DNA from: an uncultured Clostridium sp.
GTDB lineage: Bacteria > Bacillota > Clostridia > TANB77 > CAG-508
Assembly (NCBI GenBank): GCA_900552555.1
Contig: URZW01000002.1
Span: 1-64,000 of the forward strand
Reading direction: 5' to 3'
DNA length: 64,000 nt
Positions 45,501 to 53,950 of this stretch are shown one piece after another. The number at the start of each line of letters is the position of its first letter. The first letter of the stretch is position 1. The notes under the pieces are model-generated. The model had not been told where the DNA came from, made no database searches, and worked only from the letters and a program-made list of their open reading frames with translations. A program made the position numbers and the translations under genes.

Positions 45501-45534
45501 AAAACTCTTGGACCTATGGGCCAAGAGTTTTTTT
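45501..45534 (+). terminator. intrinsic terminator after the adhesin gene
   Basis: AAAACTCTTGG / CCAAGAGTTTT perfect stem, 9-base loop, T7. Confidence 0.9.
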
Positions 45535-45585
45535 CTGAACTGTAACAAAATTTTTAATTTTTTCAGATTTGTTTTTTAAACAATA

Positions 45586-45614
45586 TTGAAAAAAATAAAT
45601 AAAACAATTATAAT
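45586..45614 (+). promoter_or_regulatory. sigma-A promoter for the WG-repeat gene
   Basis: TTGAAA, 17-base spacer, TATAAT, 61 bases before the start codon. Confidence 0.75.
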
Positions 45615-45674
45615 AAAGAAGACAAAAGAAAAATATATACAATCAACATGTGTTCAAAAGAAGGGAGAAAAAAC

Positions 45675-47393
45675 ATGAAAAAGAAAATAATCATAGCACT
45701 AATAATAATCATAGCAATAATAGCATCAACAGCTATAATAGTAAACAAAATAAAAATAGAAAACAGAAAATATGAAATAGCACAAATAAACGAATACAAA
45801 TATTTAATATCAAAAGAAAACGAAAAATACGGAGTAATAAACACAAACGGAGACACAATAATAGAAACAAAATATGACGATATAAAAATACCAAATCCAG
45901 AAAAAGCAGTATTTATATGCTATCAAAACAATAGCACAAAAGTACTAAATGAAAAAGGAGAAGAAATATACACACAATATGAAAACATTCAGCCACTAAG
46001 ACTACAAAATGTATTAAGTGATTTAATGTATGAAAAAACAACATTAAAATACGAAAAAGACGGGAAATTTGGAATTATAGATATAGATGGAAATAAAATA
46101 ACAAATGCAATATATGATGATATAGATACACTTCAATTTAAAGAAGGAGAACTTTTAGCAAAAGAAGAAGGAAAATATGGAGTTATAAATATAAAAGGTG
46201 TGACATTAGTAAAACCACAATATGATGGAATAAATGCAGACAGATATTATGAAGAAGGAACTGGTTATAAAAAAGCTGGATATATTGTAAGCAAAACAAC
46301 AGATGAAGGATATAGATATGGATATGTAAACCTTAAAGAAAAACAAATAATAGATAACAAATATAATGATTTATATAGAATAACAGACATAAATAGTGAA
46401 AACATATATATAATATGTGCAGAAAATGGACAATATGGATTAATAAAAAATGGGAAAAAAGTTACCAATAATGAATATCAATCATTAATTTACAATGAAA
46501 GTAATAACACAATAACAGCACTAAAAGGAAAAAAATATGGAGTAATATCAACAGAAGGAAAAATACTTGTACCATTTGAATATAAACAAATAGACACAAC
46601 AGGAGAATATATATATGCAACAGCAGATGATGAAAATATAAAAATATTTGATGCAAACGGAAATGAGGCAAATATAGATTCAAATTTAGCAATCTTAAAT
46701 ATTGAAAATACAAACTATGAAATATATATAAATACCCAAGAAGGAAAAACAAAATATACTGTATATAAAGACGGAACAGCAGTTACAAAAAAAGAATATG
46801 TTTATATAGAATATTTATATGACAATTATTTTATAGCTTGTAATGCAGATGGTAAATTAGGAATTATTGATGATAAAGATAACACAAAAGTAGCATTTAA
46901 TTATAATTCAATACAAAAAATAGAAGGAACAGATTTAATACAAACATACCAAAATGATAATGAGACAACAGAAATATATTCAAAAGAAATGAAAAAGATA
47001 AGTTCATTAGTAAAAGCAAATGTTGATAAATATACAGACTACATAAAATTATATAATGATGATGAAACAAAATATATTTTAAAAGATGGAAAAGAAGTTC
47101 AAAATACAGAGTTATTTAAAGATAATAAAATTTTTGCAAATAAATGGAACGGTAAATGGGGATTTGTAGATAAATCAGGAAATAAAGTAGTTGATTATAA
47201 ATATGATAAAGTAACTGAAGTTAATAAATATGGGTTTGCAGGCATTAAGCAAAATGATAAATGGGGAATTATTGATAGTAATGGAAAAATTATTTTAGAA
47301 CCAAAATATAAATTAACAGATTCAGAACCAACATTTATTGGAGAGTATTATCAAGTAAAATATGGAAATGGAGAAGTATATTATACAAAATAG
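45675..47393 (+). CDS. membrane-anchored WG-repeat protein
   Basis: 572 residues from ATG 45675 behind AAGGGAG (an ATG nine codons earlier is unsupported). A strongly hydrophobic N-terminal helix (IIIALIIIIAIIASTAIIV) anchors the protein with the rest outside. The body is built from about ten WG (KWG_Leptospira-type) repeats such as EKYGVINTNGDTII, GKFGIIDIDGNKI, GKWGFVDKSGNKVVDY and DKWGIIDSNGKII, which fold as beta-strand repeats. WG proteins are common in Clostridia and thought to mediate binding; no enzyme motif is present. The ligand is unknown. Confidence 0.88.
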   Translation: MKKKIIIALIIIIAIIASTAIIVNKIKIENRKYEIAQINEYKYLISKENEKYGVINTNGDTIIETKYDDIKIPNPEKAVFICYQNNSTKVLNEKGEEIYTQYENIQPLRLQNVLSDLMYEKTTLKYEKDGKFGIIDIDGNKITNAIYDDIDTLQFKEGELLAKEEGKYGVINIKGVTLVKPQYDGINADRYYEEGTGYKKAGYIVSKTTDEGYRYGYVNLKEKQIIDNKYNDLYRITDINSENIYIICAENGQYGLIKNGKKVTNNEYQSLIYNESNNTITALKGKKYGVISTEGKILVPFEYKQIDTTGEYIYATADDENIKIFDANGNEANIDSNLAILNIENTNYEIYINTQEGKTKYTVYKDGTAVTKKEYVYIEYLYDNYFIACNADGKLGIIDDKDNTKVAFNYNSIQKIEGTDLIQTYQNDNETTEIYSKEMKKISSLVKANVDKYTDYIKLYNDDETKYILKDGKEVQNTELFKDNKIFANKWNGKWGFVDKSGNKVVDYKYDKVTEVNKYGFAGIKQNDKWGIIDSNGKIILEPKYKLTDSEPTFIGEYYQVKYGNGEVYYTK

Positions 47394-47429
47394 TTATTCG
47401 TTTTACAAAAATATAAAATTTATTTTATT

Positions 47430-47466
47430 AAGAAACATGAAAAAATACAAATCATGTTTCTTTTTT
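47430..47466 (+). terminator. intrinsic terminator after the WG-repeat gene
   Basis: AGAAACATGA / TCATGTTTCT stem with T6. Confidence 0.8.
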
Positions 47467-47585
47467 AAATTCACAGACTTATTATATTTGATATAAAAAG
47501 TAAAATTTATTGTTTTGAATTACGGATTTTTTTATTGTAACAAAAACAAGTTTAAATGAATAAAAAATAGTAAATAATAAAGAAA

Positions 47586-47634
47586 AAAGGCAAGGTTGAA
47601 AATTTAAATTTTTTCAAATCTAATTTGTGCCTTT
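47586..47634 (+). promoter_or_regulatory. leader hairpin before the second patatin gene
   Basis: AAAGGCA pairs with TGCCTTT and an inner TTGAAAA / TTTTCAA stem nests inside. The structure ends exactly where the AGAAGGG ribosome-binding site begins, so folding could affect initiation. Confidence 0.4.
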
Positions 47635-47654
47635 AGAAGGGAATGAAATTAAAA

Positions 47655-48515
47655 ATGAAATTGGGATTGGCATTATCTGGAGGGGGAATAAGAGGAATAG
47701 CACATGCAGGAGTATTAAAAGCATTAGAAGAAAATAATATAAAAATAGATGCAATAGGAGGTACAAGTTCAGGTAGTATAATAGCAACACTATATGCTAT
47801 GGGATATTCACCATATTATATTTACATATTGTTCAAAAAATATGCAAAAGACTTAGTAAATCAAAATGCAATATCAAAAGTCACAAACATAGGAAACTTC
47901 ATGGCAAATAAAAAAACAAATTTTCAAGGATTTTATTCTGGAGAAGAAATAGAAGAATGTTTTAATAATATAGCATCACGAAAAGGAATAAAGACAATAT
48001 CAGATATAAAAATGCCAATTGTAATTCCAACAGTAGATGTTCAAAATTCAAAAAAGTATATAATTACAAATAATATACCAGAAAAGATTTGTACAAATAC
48101 AGAATATATAAATAATATAGAAATTGGGAAAGCAATTAGAGCAAGCTGCAGTTTTCCAGTAGTTTTTAGTCCATGTGAGTATAATGAACATAAATTTTTG
48201 GATGGTGGAATATTAGATAATTTTCCAACAATTGAAGTAAGACATCAAGGTGCTGATAAAATGTTAACGGTTAATTTTAAGGCAGATGATATTGAAGAGA
48301 GTAGCAATATTATGGATATTGTTATGAGAACTATTGATATTATGGGAAATAAGATATCAGAAGAAAATATAAGTAATAGTGATATGGTTTTGACTATTCA
48401 AACCGATAAAACGGGTTTGTTGGAAACTGAAAAATTGGATGCTTGTTATAAATATGGATACAGGCAAACTATAAATCAAATTGATAAAATTAAAGATATG
48501 ATAAATGATAATTAA
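47655..48515 (+). CDS. patatin-like phospholipase, RssA/YlbK-type
   Basis: 286 residues from ATG 47655. An ATG at 47643 is only one base from the AGAAGGG site, while 47655 is 13 bases away and gives the family start MKLGLALSGGG; either is possible. The patatin dyad is clear: oxyanion hole SGGGIRGIAHAGVL, nucleophile Ser in GGTSSGSI, Asp in FLDGGILDNFP, plus ASCSFPVVF. It is likely a cytosolic or membrane-facing lipase acting on phospholipids. Codon use matches the host, unlike the patatin at 35607. A palindromic element follows its stop codon. Confidence 0.88.
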   Translation: MKLGLALSGGGIRGIAHAGVLKALEENNIKIDAIGGTSSGSIIATLYAMGYSPYYIYILFKKYAKDLVNQNAISKVTNIGNFMANKKTNFQGFYSGEEIEECFNNIASRKGIKTISDIKMPIVIPTVDVQNSKKYIITNNIPEKICTNTEYINNIEIGKAIRASCSFPVVFSPCEYNEHKFLDGGILDNFPTIEVRHQGADKMLTVNFKADDIEESSNIMDIVMRTIDIMGNKISEENISNSDMVLTIQTDKTGLLETEKLDACYKYGYRQTINQIDKIKDMINDN

Positions 48516-48520
48516 TATTA

Positions 48521-48754
48521 ATATAATTAATGATATGTACTGTTGATACTATATATGTTTTTATAATTTACTCGGTTCAATACACAATATAAGAATTTCT
48601 AAAATAAATTTATGGCACCCTTCCACTTAGTCCTCACTTCGTTAGACGTGAACTCTTTCCATAAATTTATTTAAAAAATTCTAATATTGCTTCAATCACA
48701 TTCGTAAATTATAAAAACATATATAGTATCAACAGTATTCATAATTAATAATTA
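48521..48754. repeat. long nested palindromic element, copy B (short form)
   Basis: The outer arms 48538-48570 and 48705-48737 are perfectly complementary over 33 bases and unique to this copy; weaker pairing extends a further 17 bases each side. The core 48571-48704 (from CGGTTCAATAC to TTCAATCACATTCG, with GGCACCCTTCCACT) is about 90 percent identical to the core of copy A in the same orientation. It lacks the middle segments (GAGGAATGCTCACGG block) that A and C share. There is no open reading frame. Confidence 0.85.
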
Positions 48755-48836
48755 GTAATATTAAATTCCGGAAGTATCAAATGTAATAAATTTGAATATA
48801 ATATACAAAATTATTATACAGAAAAGAGGAAAAGTT

Positions 48837-49964
48837 ATGGAAGTCAGGTATTTTGATAATAGTGCAACAACAAGAATAAAAGAAGAGGTTTTAACCGAAA
48901 TGTTCCCATATCTGAGCCGAGAATACGGAAACCCATCATCATTATACAGCATAGGAAGAAAATCAAAAAGAGCAATAGAAGAAGCAAGAAAAAGAGTAGC
49001 ATCATTAATAAATTGCAAACCAGAAGAAATATATTTTACAAGTTGTGGGTCTGAAAGTGACAATACAGCATTAAAAGGAATAGCCTATGCAAATCAAAAT
49101 AAAGGCAAGCACATTATCACATCAAAAATTGAACATCCAGCAATATTACATAGTTGCCAAAACCTAGAGAGTAAAGGCTTTGAAGTAACATATTTAGATG
49201 TAGACAAAAATGGATTTGTAAATTTAGAAACATTAGAAAATTCAATAAGAACAGATACAATTTTGATAAGCATAATGTTTGCAAATAATGAAATAGGAAC
49301 AATAGAACCAATAGAAGAAATTGCAAAAATTGCACACAAAAACGGAATAATTTTTCACACAGATGCAGTTCAAGCATGTGGAAATATCCCAATAGATGTT
49401 CAAAAGCTTGATATAGATATGCTTTCTTTATCAGGACATAAAATATATGCTCCAAAGGGAATAGGGGCTTTATATGTAAAAAAAGGAATTGAGTTTGAAC
49501 GTTTTATGGATGGAGGACATCAAGAAAAAAATAAAAGGTCTGGAACAGAAAATGTTGCAGAAATAGTTGCACTAGGAAAAGCCTGTCAAATAGCAGAAAA
49601 GAACATGGAAACATATCAAAATAAACTACAAACTTTAAGAAATTATTGTCTAGAAAAAATGAAAAAAAGTTTTCCCAATATCCATATAAATGGAACAATG
49701 GAAAAACGATTACCAGGAAATATAAATATTAGTTTTGAAGGACAAAACGCAACGGAAATGCTATATAAATTGGATGAGATGGGAATTTGTGCATCAGGAG
49801 GTTCAGCATGTTCTTCAGGTGATAATAGCCCATCACATGTACTAACTGCAATTGGTTTGCCAAGTGAATTAGCAAAAGGTGCAATTCGTTTTACATTTGG
49901 AGATTTTAACACCAAAGACGATGTAGATTATCTAGTAAAAATGTTAGAAAAAATTTTAAATTAA
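48837..49964 (+). CDS. cysteine desulfurase (NifS/IscS-like)
   Basis: 375 residues from ATG 48837 behind AGAGGAAAAG (the frame extends 15 codons upstream without a site). It is a PLP-dependent class V aminotransferase fold that removes sulfur from cysteine for Fe-S clusters or thiolation. YFDNSATTRI at the N-terminus, HTDAVQACGNIPID, PLP lysine in SGHKIYAPKGIGALY, and the catalytic Cys loop GGSACSSGDNSPSHVL are all present. The short loop is that of group II or small NifS-like enzymes. No iscU or thiI is adjacent. It ends convergently with the next gene, overlapping by four bases. Confidence 0.93.
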   Translation: MEVRYFDNSATTRIKEEVLTEMFPYLSREYGNPSSLYSIGRKSKRAIEEARKRVASLINCKPEEIYFTSCGSESDNTALKGIAYANQNKGKHIITSKIEHPAILHSCQNLESKGFEVTYLDVDKNGFVNLETLENSIRTDTILISIMFANNEIGTIEPIEEIAKIAHKNGIIFHTDAVQACGNIPIDVQKLDIDMLSLSGHKIYAPKGIGALYVKKGIEFERFMDGGHQEKNKRSGTENVAEIVALGKACQIAEKNMETYQNKLQTLRNYCLEKMKKSFPNIHINGTMEKRLPGNINISFEGQNATEMLYKLDEMGICASGGSACSSGDNSPSHVLTAIGLPSELAKGAIRFTFGDFNTKDDVDYLVKMLEKILN

Positions 49965-51553
49965 AAATTTTTTCTCGCAATTGCAGCAATTGCACATTTA
50001 ATACCATCAACAGAAGCAGACATTATACCACCAGCATAACCAGCCCCCTCACCACAAGGGTAAATTCCACTGATATTAGAAACTAAATTTTCATCTCTTA
50101 AAATTCTTACAGGAGAAGAACTGCGAGTTTCCATACCTGTTAAAATACTATCTGGATTTGCAAAACCATGTAATCTAGTATCAAAAAATTTAATACCATC
50201 TTTCAAAGTTGTTGAAACAAATTCAGGCATAATATCATTTAAATTAGATAAAGTAACACCAGGTTTATAAGATGGCTCAACAGTACCTATAAAGGTGCTG
50301 TTTATATTTTTATCAAAATCTTCAAATCTTTGTATTGGTGCAAAATAATTTGAACCACCAAGGACAAAAGCCTTTTCTTCCAAATCTTTTTGAAAATCAA
50401 TACCAGACAAGGGATTCTTGCTATCTTTAAAATCATCAGGAGTTACATTAACCAAAACAGCAGAATTTGCATTTTTTCCATTACGAGCAAAGTAACTCAT
50501 ACCATTAGTTACAATAGTTTTTTCTTCACTTGAAGAAGGCATAACAGTACCACCTGGACACATGCAAAAAGTATAACAAGAACGTCCAGAAGGAGCATGA
50601 TATGCGAGTTTGTAATCAGCAGATGGTAATTTCAATTTAGTCAAAGTTCCATATTGAGCCTTATTTATTTCAATTTGTAAATGTTCAATTCTAACACCAA
50701 CAGAAAAGTTTTTTGGTTCTAACAAAAGACCTTTTTCATAAACTTTTTTAAATGTATCTCTTGAACTATGACCGATTGCAAGAATAACAACATTTGCGTC
50801 AATTTTTTCTGTTGTATCAGTATCTAAATGATTTACAATAATTTTAGAAACAGAACTGTTAGTATTTTCTAAATCAATAAATTTTGTATTAAATAAGAAA
50901 ATGCCTCCTTGAGAAATAATATAATTTCTCATATTTTTAATAATATTTACTAAATTATCTGTACCAATATGTGGTTTAGTTAAATATAAAATTTGTTCAG
51001 GAGCACCAAATTTAACAAACTCTTCTAAAACTGTTTTACAATAAGGCGAATTTATGCCAGATGTGAGTTTTCCATCAGAAAAAGTACCAGCACCACCTTC
51101 ACCAAATTGTACATTAGAATTGGTGTTCAAAATACCATTATTTATAAAATTATCAACAGTTTTTTTACGCTTTTCAACCTGCTCACCTTGTTCTATAACA
51201 ATTGGCTTATATCCATACTTAACAAAAGTCAAAGCAGCAAATAAACCACTAGGACCTGCACCAACTATTACAGGTCTAACAGATTTATTTAGATTTAATT
51301 CAAATTGTGGTTGTTCTAATTTTTTGATTAAAGAAATGTCTTTGTTTTTCAAAAACTTTTCTTCATTTTTTACAAAAATATCAATAGAATATGAATAATG
51401 TACATCATTTTTTTTCCTTGCATCTATTGATTTTTTTGATAGGTGCCACTCAGTAATATTTTCCCTTTGAATTTTATATTTTTTTATTGCTGTTTGCAAA
51501 ACTTCTTCATCTGTTATGTCTTTATATATTTTTATATTACTTATTCTTATCAT
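49961..51553 (-). CDS. FAD-dependent oxidoreductase (COG2509-type)
   Basis: 530 residues behind GAAAGGAT. The N-terminal 90 residues form a small alpha/beta domain (ISNIKIYKDITDEEVLQTAIKKY) typical of this uncharacterised dehydrogenase family. FAD-binding GxGxxG is VIVGAGPSGLFAAL; VQFGEGGAGTFSDGKL follows, and the C-terminal flavin-binding segment is CGEGAGYAGGIMSASVDGI. Family members are of unknown substrate. The C-terminus overlaps the cysteine desulfurase stop on the other strand. Confidence 0.9.
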   Translation of the reverse strand: MIRISNIKIYKDITDEEVLQTAIKKYKIQRENITEWHLSKKSIDARKKNDVHYSYSIDIFVKNEEKFLKNKDISLIKKLEQPQFELNLNKSVRPVIVGAGPSGLFAALTFVKYGYKPIVIEQGEQVEKRKKTVDNFINNGILNTNSNVQFGEGGAGTFSDGKLTSGINSPYCKTVLEEFVKFGAPEQILYLTKPHIGTDNLVNIIKNMRNYIISQGGIFLFNTKFIDLENTNSSVSKIIVNHLDTDTTEKIDANVVILAIGHSSRDTFKKVYEKGLLLEPKNFSVGVRIEHLQIEINKAQYGTLTKLKLPSADYKLAYHAPSGRSCYTFCMCPGGTVMPSSSEEKTIVTNGMSYFARNGKNANSAVLVNVTPDDFKDSKNPLSGIDFQKDLEEKAFVLGGSNYFAPIQRFEDFDKNINSTFIGTVEPSYKPGVTLSNLNDIMPEFVSTTLKDGIKFFDTRLHGFANPDSILTGMETRSSSPVRILRDENLVSNISGIYPCGEGAGYAGGIMSASVDGIKCAIAAIARKNF

Positions 51554-51654
51554 TTTTTATCCTTTCAAATTTTAAAGTTTTCAATATGAAATATATGAAT
51601 ATTGTATTTTGAAAATTATTATATTTAAAATTTAATATATTATATAATTTTATT

Positions 51655-51695
51655 TCAATAAAGTAAAGCTAGTGTACCATATTGATACACCAGCT
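51655..51695 (-). terminator. terminator downstream of the 51702 gene
   Basis: On the minus strand AGCTGGTGTA pairs with TACACTAGCT and is followed by TTACTTTATT. Confidence 0.6.
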
Positions 51696-51701
51696 AGAAG
51701 C

Positions 51702-52007
51702 CTACAGAGACGAAATAAATATTCCGTTATGATAGATATAAATATTTCCAAAGAAAATATTCATATCATAGTCAAATGGAAGTGGAGCTTTCATGTTTGA
51801 TGTAAAGGCAAGTCTTTCCAGTGTATTAATACCTCTTGAAAATGAAGTAGATATTATAGCTGAGCCTTTACTATTGATTGTGTTTTGAATTTGAATAGCT
51901 AAAAGCTTTTCAAATTTATCCAATCCCGGTACATATCTCCGATTCGCCTGTGCTTCTATTTTGTCAGACCACCAATTGGCAGCCTTCTGGGAACAATTAC
52001 TTACCAT
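51702..52007 (-). CDS. orphan hypothetical protein (101 aa)
   Basis: 101 residues, start ATG 52007 behind a perfect AAAGGAGG. It is soluble with two Trp near the N-terminus (AANWWSDKIEAQANRRY) and a polar C-terminus; no motif was recognised. G+C is higher than in flanking genes, with codons such as CGC, CGG and GGC in the N-terminal half, suggesting recent acquisition. It has its own terminator. It sits between the FAD enzyme and the nuclease-like gene, which together look like accessory DNA. Confidence 0.6.
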   Translation of the reverse strand: MVSNCSQKAANWWSDKIEAQANRRYVPGLDKFEKLLAIQIQNTINSKGSAIISTSFSRGINTLERLAFTSNMKAPLPFDYDMNIFFGNIYIYHNGIFISSL

Positions 52008-52128
52008 AATGTAACCTCCTTTTGCTATTAATAATTGTTTTTACTGCAAATCTTATATATATTATAGCACAATAATCAAAATAAAACAAATTATGTAAAT
52101 AAAATGTAATAATAATAGTGATAAAATA

Positions 52129-52156
52129 TTGAAAATAAAAAAATAAATGATATAAT
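52129..52156 (+). promoter_or_regulatory. sigma-A promoter for the 52233 gene
   Basis: TTGAAA, 16-base spacer, TATAAT, 76 bases before the ATG. Confidence 0.6.
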
Positions 52157-52232
52157 ATACAAATAAAATATGATTTAACAAAAGAACATTTATGAAGAAG
52201 AAAAAATATAAATTAAATATAAAGGAGAAATT

Positions 52233-53066
52233 ATGGCTGTACCAAATGTAGAAGATTTATCTATTGAAATATTAAATAATATGCAAGAAAATGTAGAATA
52301 TACAAGGAAATATATAATAGATGAACAAAGGACAAGATTAATGGTTAAAAAAGAAGAAGAAAGTAAATTTCAATTTGTAATTGGTTTTGCTATAACCAGA
52401 CTTTGGAATTTGGGAATGATAACAAAGATAAGTAGAGGGATATATAAAATTACTAATCTGGGAAATGAACAGGTAAGAAGAAATACAGAAGAATTAAAGA
52501 AAAGATTAGCAGAATATAATATTGGCGTAAAAGATGCTAGAGTTATAGCCTATAAAATTTTTAAAAATGCAAATAACAAATTTTTAAAAGAAGAAAGAGA
52601 AAACATTAATCGTAATATATCAGAAAGAAACCTTTGTCAAAATCTAGCAAATTATTTAAGTGAAAGTATGAAGAATTACGGAATAAAAGGATATTTTGCA
52701 GATGTTGAATTTGATAGAAATGGTGATATGGTAAAAACTATAATAAACAATGAAATGAAAATAATAAAAATAGAATGTGATCTCATAGTACATAGTAGAG
52801 GAAATAATAAAAAACAGGATAATTTAATTGCAATAGAGATGAAAAAGACTACCAATAGAAAAAAAAGAAAAGAAGATAGAGAAAGACTAAAATATATGAC
52901 TAAAAATACATATAATAATGAAATATATTATGAAGAGCTACCGAGACACATTTGTAGATATGCAATAGGAATTTTTTATGATATAGATATAAAAAAGCAA
53001 CAAGTGAATTTAGAATATTATGAGGATGGAAAATTGAAAAAAAATGAAATAGTAAGATACAAATAA
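52233..53066 (+). CDS. Mrr-N-type winged-helix protein fused to a PD-(D/E)XK nuclease-like domain
   Basis: 277 residues behind AAAGGAG. Residues 1-90 form a winged-helix domain of the Mrr N-terminal kind (SIEILNNMQENVEY, FQFVIGFAITRLWNLGMITKISRGIYKITNLG). Residues about 125-215 carry a restriction-nuclease core: Glu in ISERNLCQNL, Asp in KIECDLIVHSRG, and ExK in NLIAIEMKKTTNRKKRKEDRERL. This order (E...D...ExK) suggests a DNA-cutting defence or repair enzyme, but no methyltransferase partner is present, so a type IV-like or solitary role is possible. The catalytic residues all appear intact. Confidence 0.7.
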   Translation: MAVPNVEDLSIEILNNMQENVEYTRKYIIDEQRTRLMVKKEEESKFQFVIGFAITRLWNLGMITKISRGIYKITNLGNEQVRRNTEELKKRLAEYNIGVKDARVIAYKIFKNANNKFLKEERENINRNISERNLCQNLANYLSESMKNYGIKGYFADVEFDRNGDMVKTIINNEMKIIKIECDLIVHSRGNNKKQDNLIAIEMKKTTNRKKRKEDRERLKYMTKNTYNNEIYYEELPRHICRYAIGIFYDIDIKKQQVNLEYYEDGKLKKNEIVRYK

Positions 53067-53090
53067 ATGAATGAAACAATGTTCTAATAC

Positions 53091-53142
53091 AACCCCCACA
53101 CGAATACAATTAAACAAAAGTATTCATATGGGGGTTAGCTTT
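53091..53142 (+). promoter_or_regulatory. hairpin sequestering the spoIIID ribosome-binding site
   Basis: AACCCCCACACGAATAC (53091-53107) pairs with GTATTCATATGGGGGTT (53120-53136) around a 12-base A-rich loop. The GGGGG of the right arm is the only ribosome-binding site for ATG 53143. Opening of this stem, by heat, protein or transcription from inside the arm, would be needed for efficient translation. Confidence 0.65.
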
Positions 53143-53403
53143 ATGAAAGGTATATCAATAGACGAACGTGCAATAGAACTAGCACGATATATAATAGATT
53201 CAAAAGATACAGTAAGAGGAGCAGCCAAAAAATTTGGAATAAGTAAAAGCACAGTGCACAAAGACGTATCTGAAAGACTAAAAAAAATAAACCCAAGTTT
53301 AGCAATGCAAGTAAGAATAATACTAGACGAAAATAAAGCAGAAAGACACATAAGAGGAGGAATGGCAACAAAATTAAAATACAGTCATCTGAAAGAAGGA
53401 TAA
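53143..53403 (+). CDS. spoIIID: stage III sporulation transcriptional regulator SpoIIID
   Basis: 86 residues, the family length. SpoIIID is the mother-cell regulator downstream of sigma-E. The start ATG 53143 gives the family N-terminus MKGISIDERAIELARYIID; the frame reaches back to 53071 but has no site. The helix-turn-helix is TVRGAAKKFGISKSTVHKDVSERL, with the basic C-terminus AERHIRGGMATKLKYSH. It is near-identical in pattern to Bacillus and Clostridium SpoIIID. A hairpin hides its ribosome-binding site. Confidence 0.97.
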   Translation: MKGISIDERAIELARYIIDSKDTVRGAAKKFGISKSTVHKDVSERLKKINPSLAMQVRIILDENKAERHIRGGMATKLKYSHLKEG

Positions 53404-53457
53404 GAGAACGAAATACAAAAGAAAAATAAATTAGAATTTATAGAAAAAATAATAAAA

Positions 53458-53488
53458 AAATAGCACATACAAAATGTGCTATTTAAAA
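53458..53488. terminator. bidirectional terminator between spoIIID and veg
   Basis: AAATAGCACAT / ATGTGCTATTT perfect stem with A- and T-rich flanks. Confidence 0.85.
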
Positions 53489-53495
53489 ATACTAA

Positions 53496-53798
53496 TTATA
53501 ATAAAACTTCAGCTTTCTTTCTTTTTGTTTCAACCGGTGGTGGAATTAAAGGACTATAAGCCTCTCCATCATAAACATCAACTTCAACAGTTCTAGTTAA
53601 AACATCAGTATAACTGTAAGTTACATTTCTATTATTTTCTTCATATCTAACAACAAAAATATTAGGATATGCTTTTTCTATTGTTGCTTCTTTTGCAAAT
53701 GTTCTACTTCTACCAAGAGAACCCTTTACTATTATCTTTTGACCCACTTTCTCCAAGATGTCAGTTTTTAGATTTGATATATCTGTTTTACAAATCAT
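53496..53798 (-). CDS. veg: Veg protein
   Basis: 100 residues. It matches the Veg family (DUF1021): TDILEKVGQKIIVKGSLGRSRTFAKEATIEKAYPNIFVVRYEE, then NVTYSYTDVLTRTVEV. Veg is a small beta-barrel protein linked to biofilm and germination in Bacillus; its biochemical role is not settled. It has a perfect consensus promoter, as in Bacillus, where Pveg is among the strongest known. The yabG-veg order is conserved across spore formers. Confidence 0.92.
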   Translation of the reverse strand: MICKTDISNLKTDILEKVGQKIIVKGSLGRSRTFAKEATIEKAYPNIFVVRYEENNRNVTYSYTDVLTRTVEVDVYDGEAYSPLIPPPVETKRKKAEVLL

Positions 53799-53827
53799 GC
53801 TATCACCTACTCCCTTAAGATAGCTTG

Positions 53828-53856
53828 ATTATAGCATTTATTACGAAAATTGTCAA
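53828..53856 (-). promoter_or_regulatory. perfect sigma-A promoter of veg
   Basis: On the minus strand TTGACA, 17-base spacer, TATAAT, 29 bases before the start codon. Confidence 0.9.
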
Positions 53857-53880
53857 AAAAACTTTGTTTGCACAAAAGGT

Positions 53881-53910
53881 CTATTTTTATTGATATATCA
53901 ATAAAAATAG
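53881..53910. repeat. perfect 30-bp palindrome between yabG and veg
   Basis: Fully self-complementary 30-mer whose arms begin CTATTTTTATTGAT. There is no U-tract on either strand. It is 24 bases upstream of the veg -35 box, so it could bind a dimeric regulator or end yabG transcription. Confidence 0.6.
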
Positions 53911-53950
53911 GAAATAAATCATATAATATTACATTTAGATTACATTTATG

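Noticed and set aside
47586..47634. Riboswitch before the second patatin gene
   Set aside because: It is only a simple nested hairpin; no conserved aptamer sequence was recognised.
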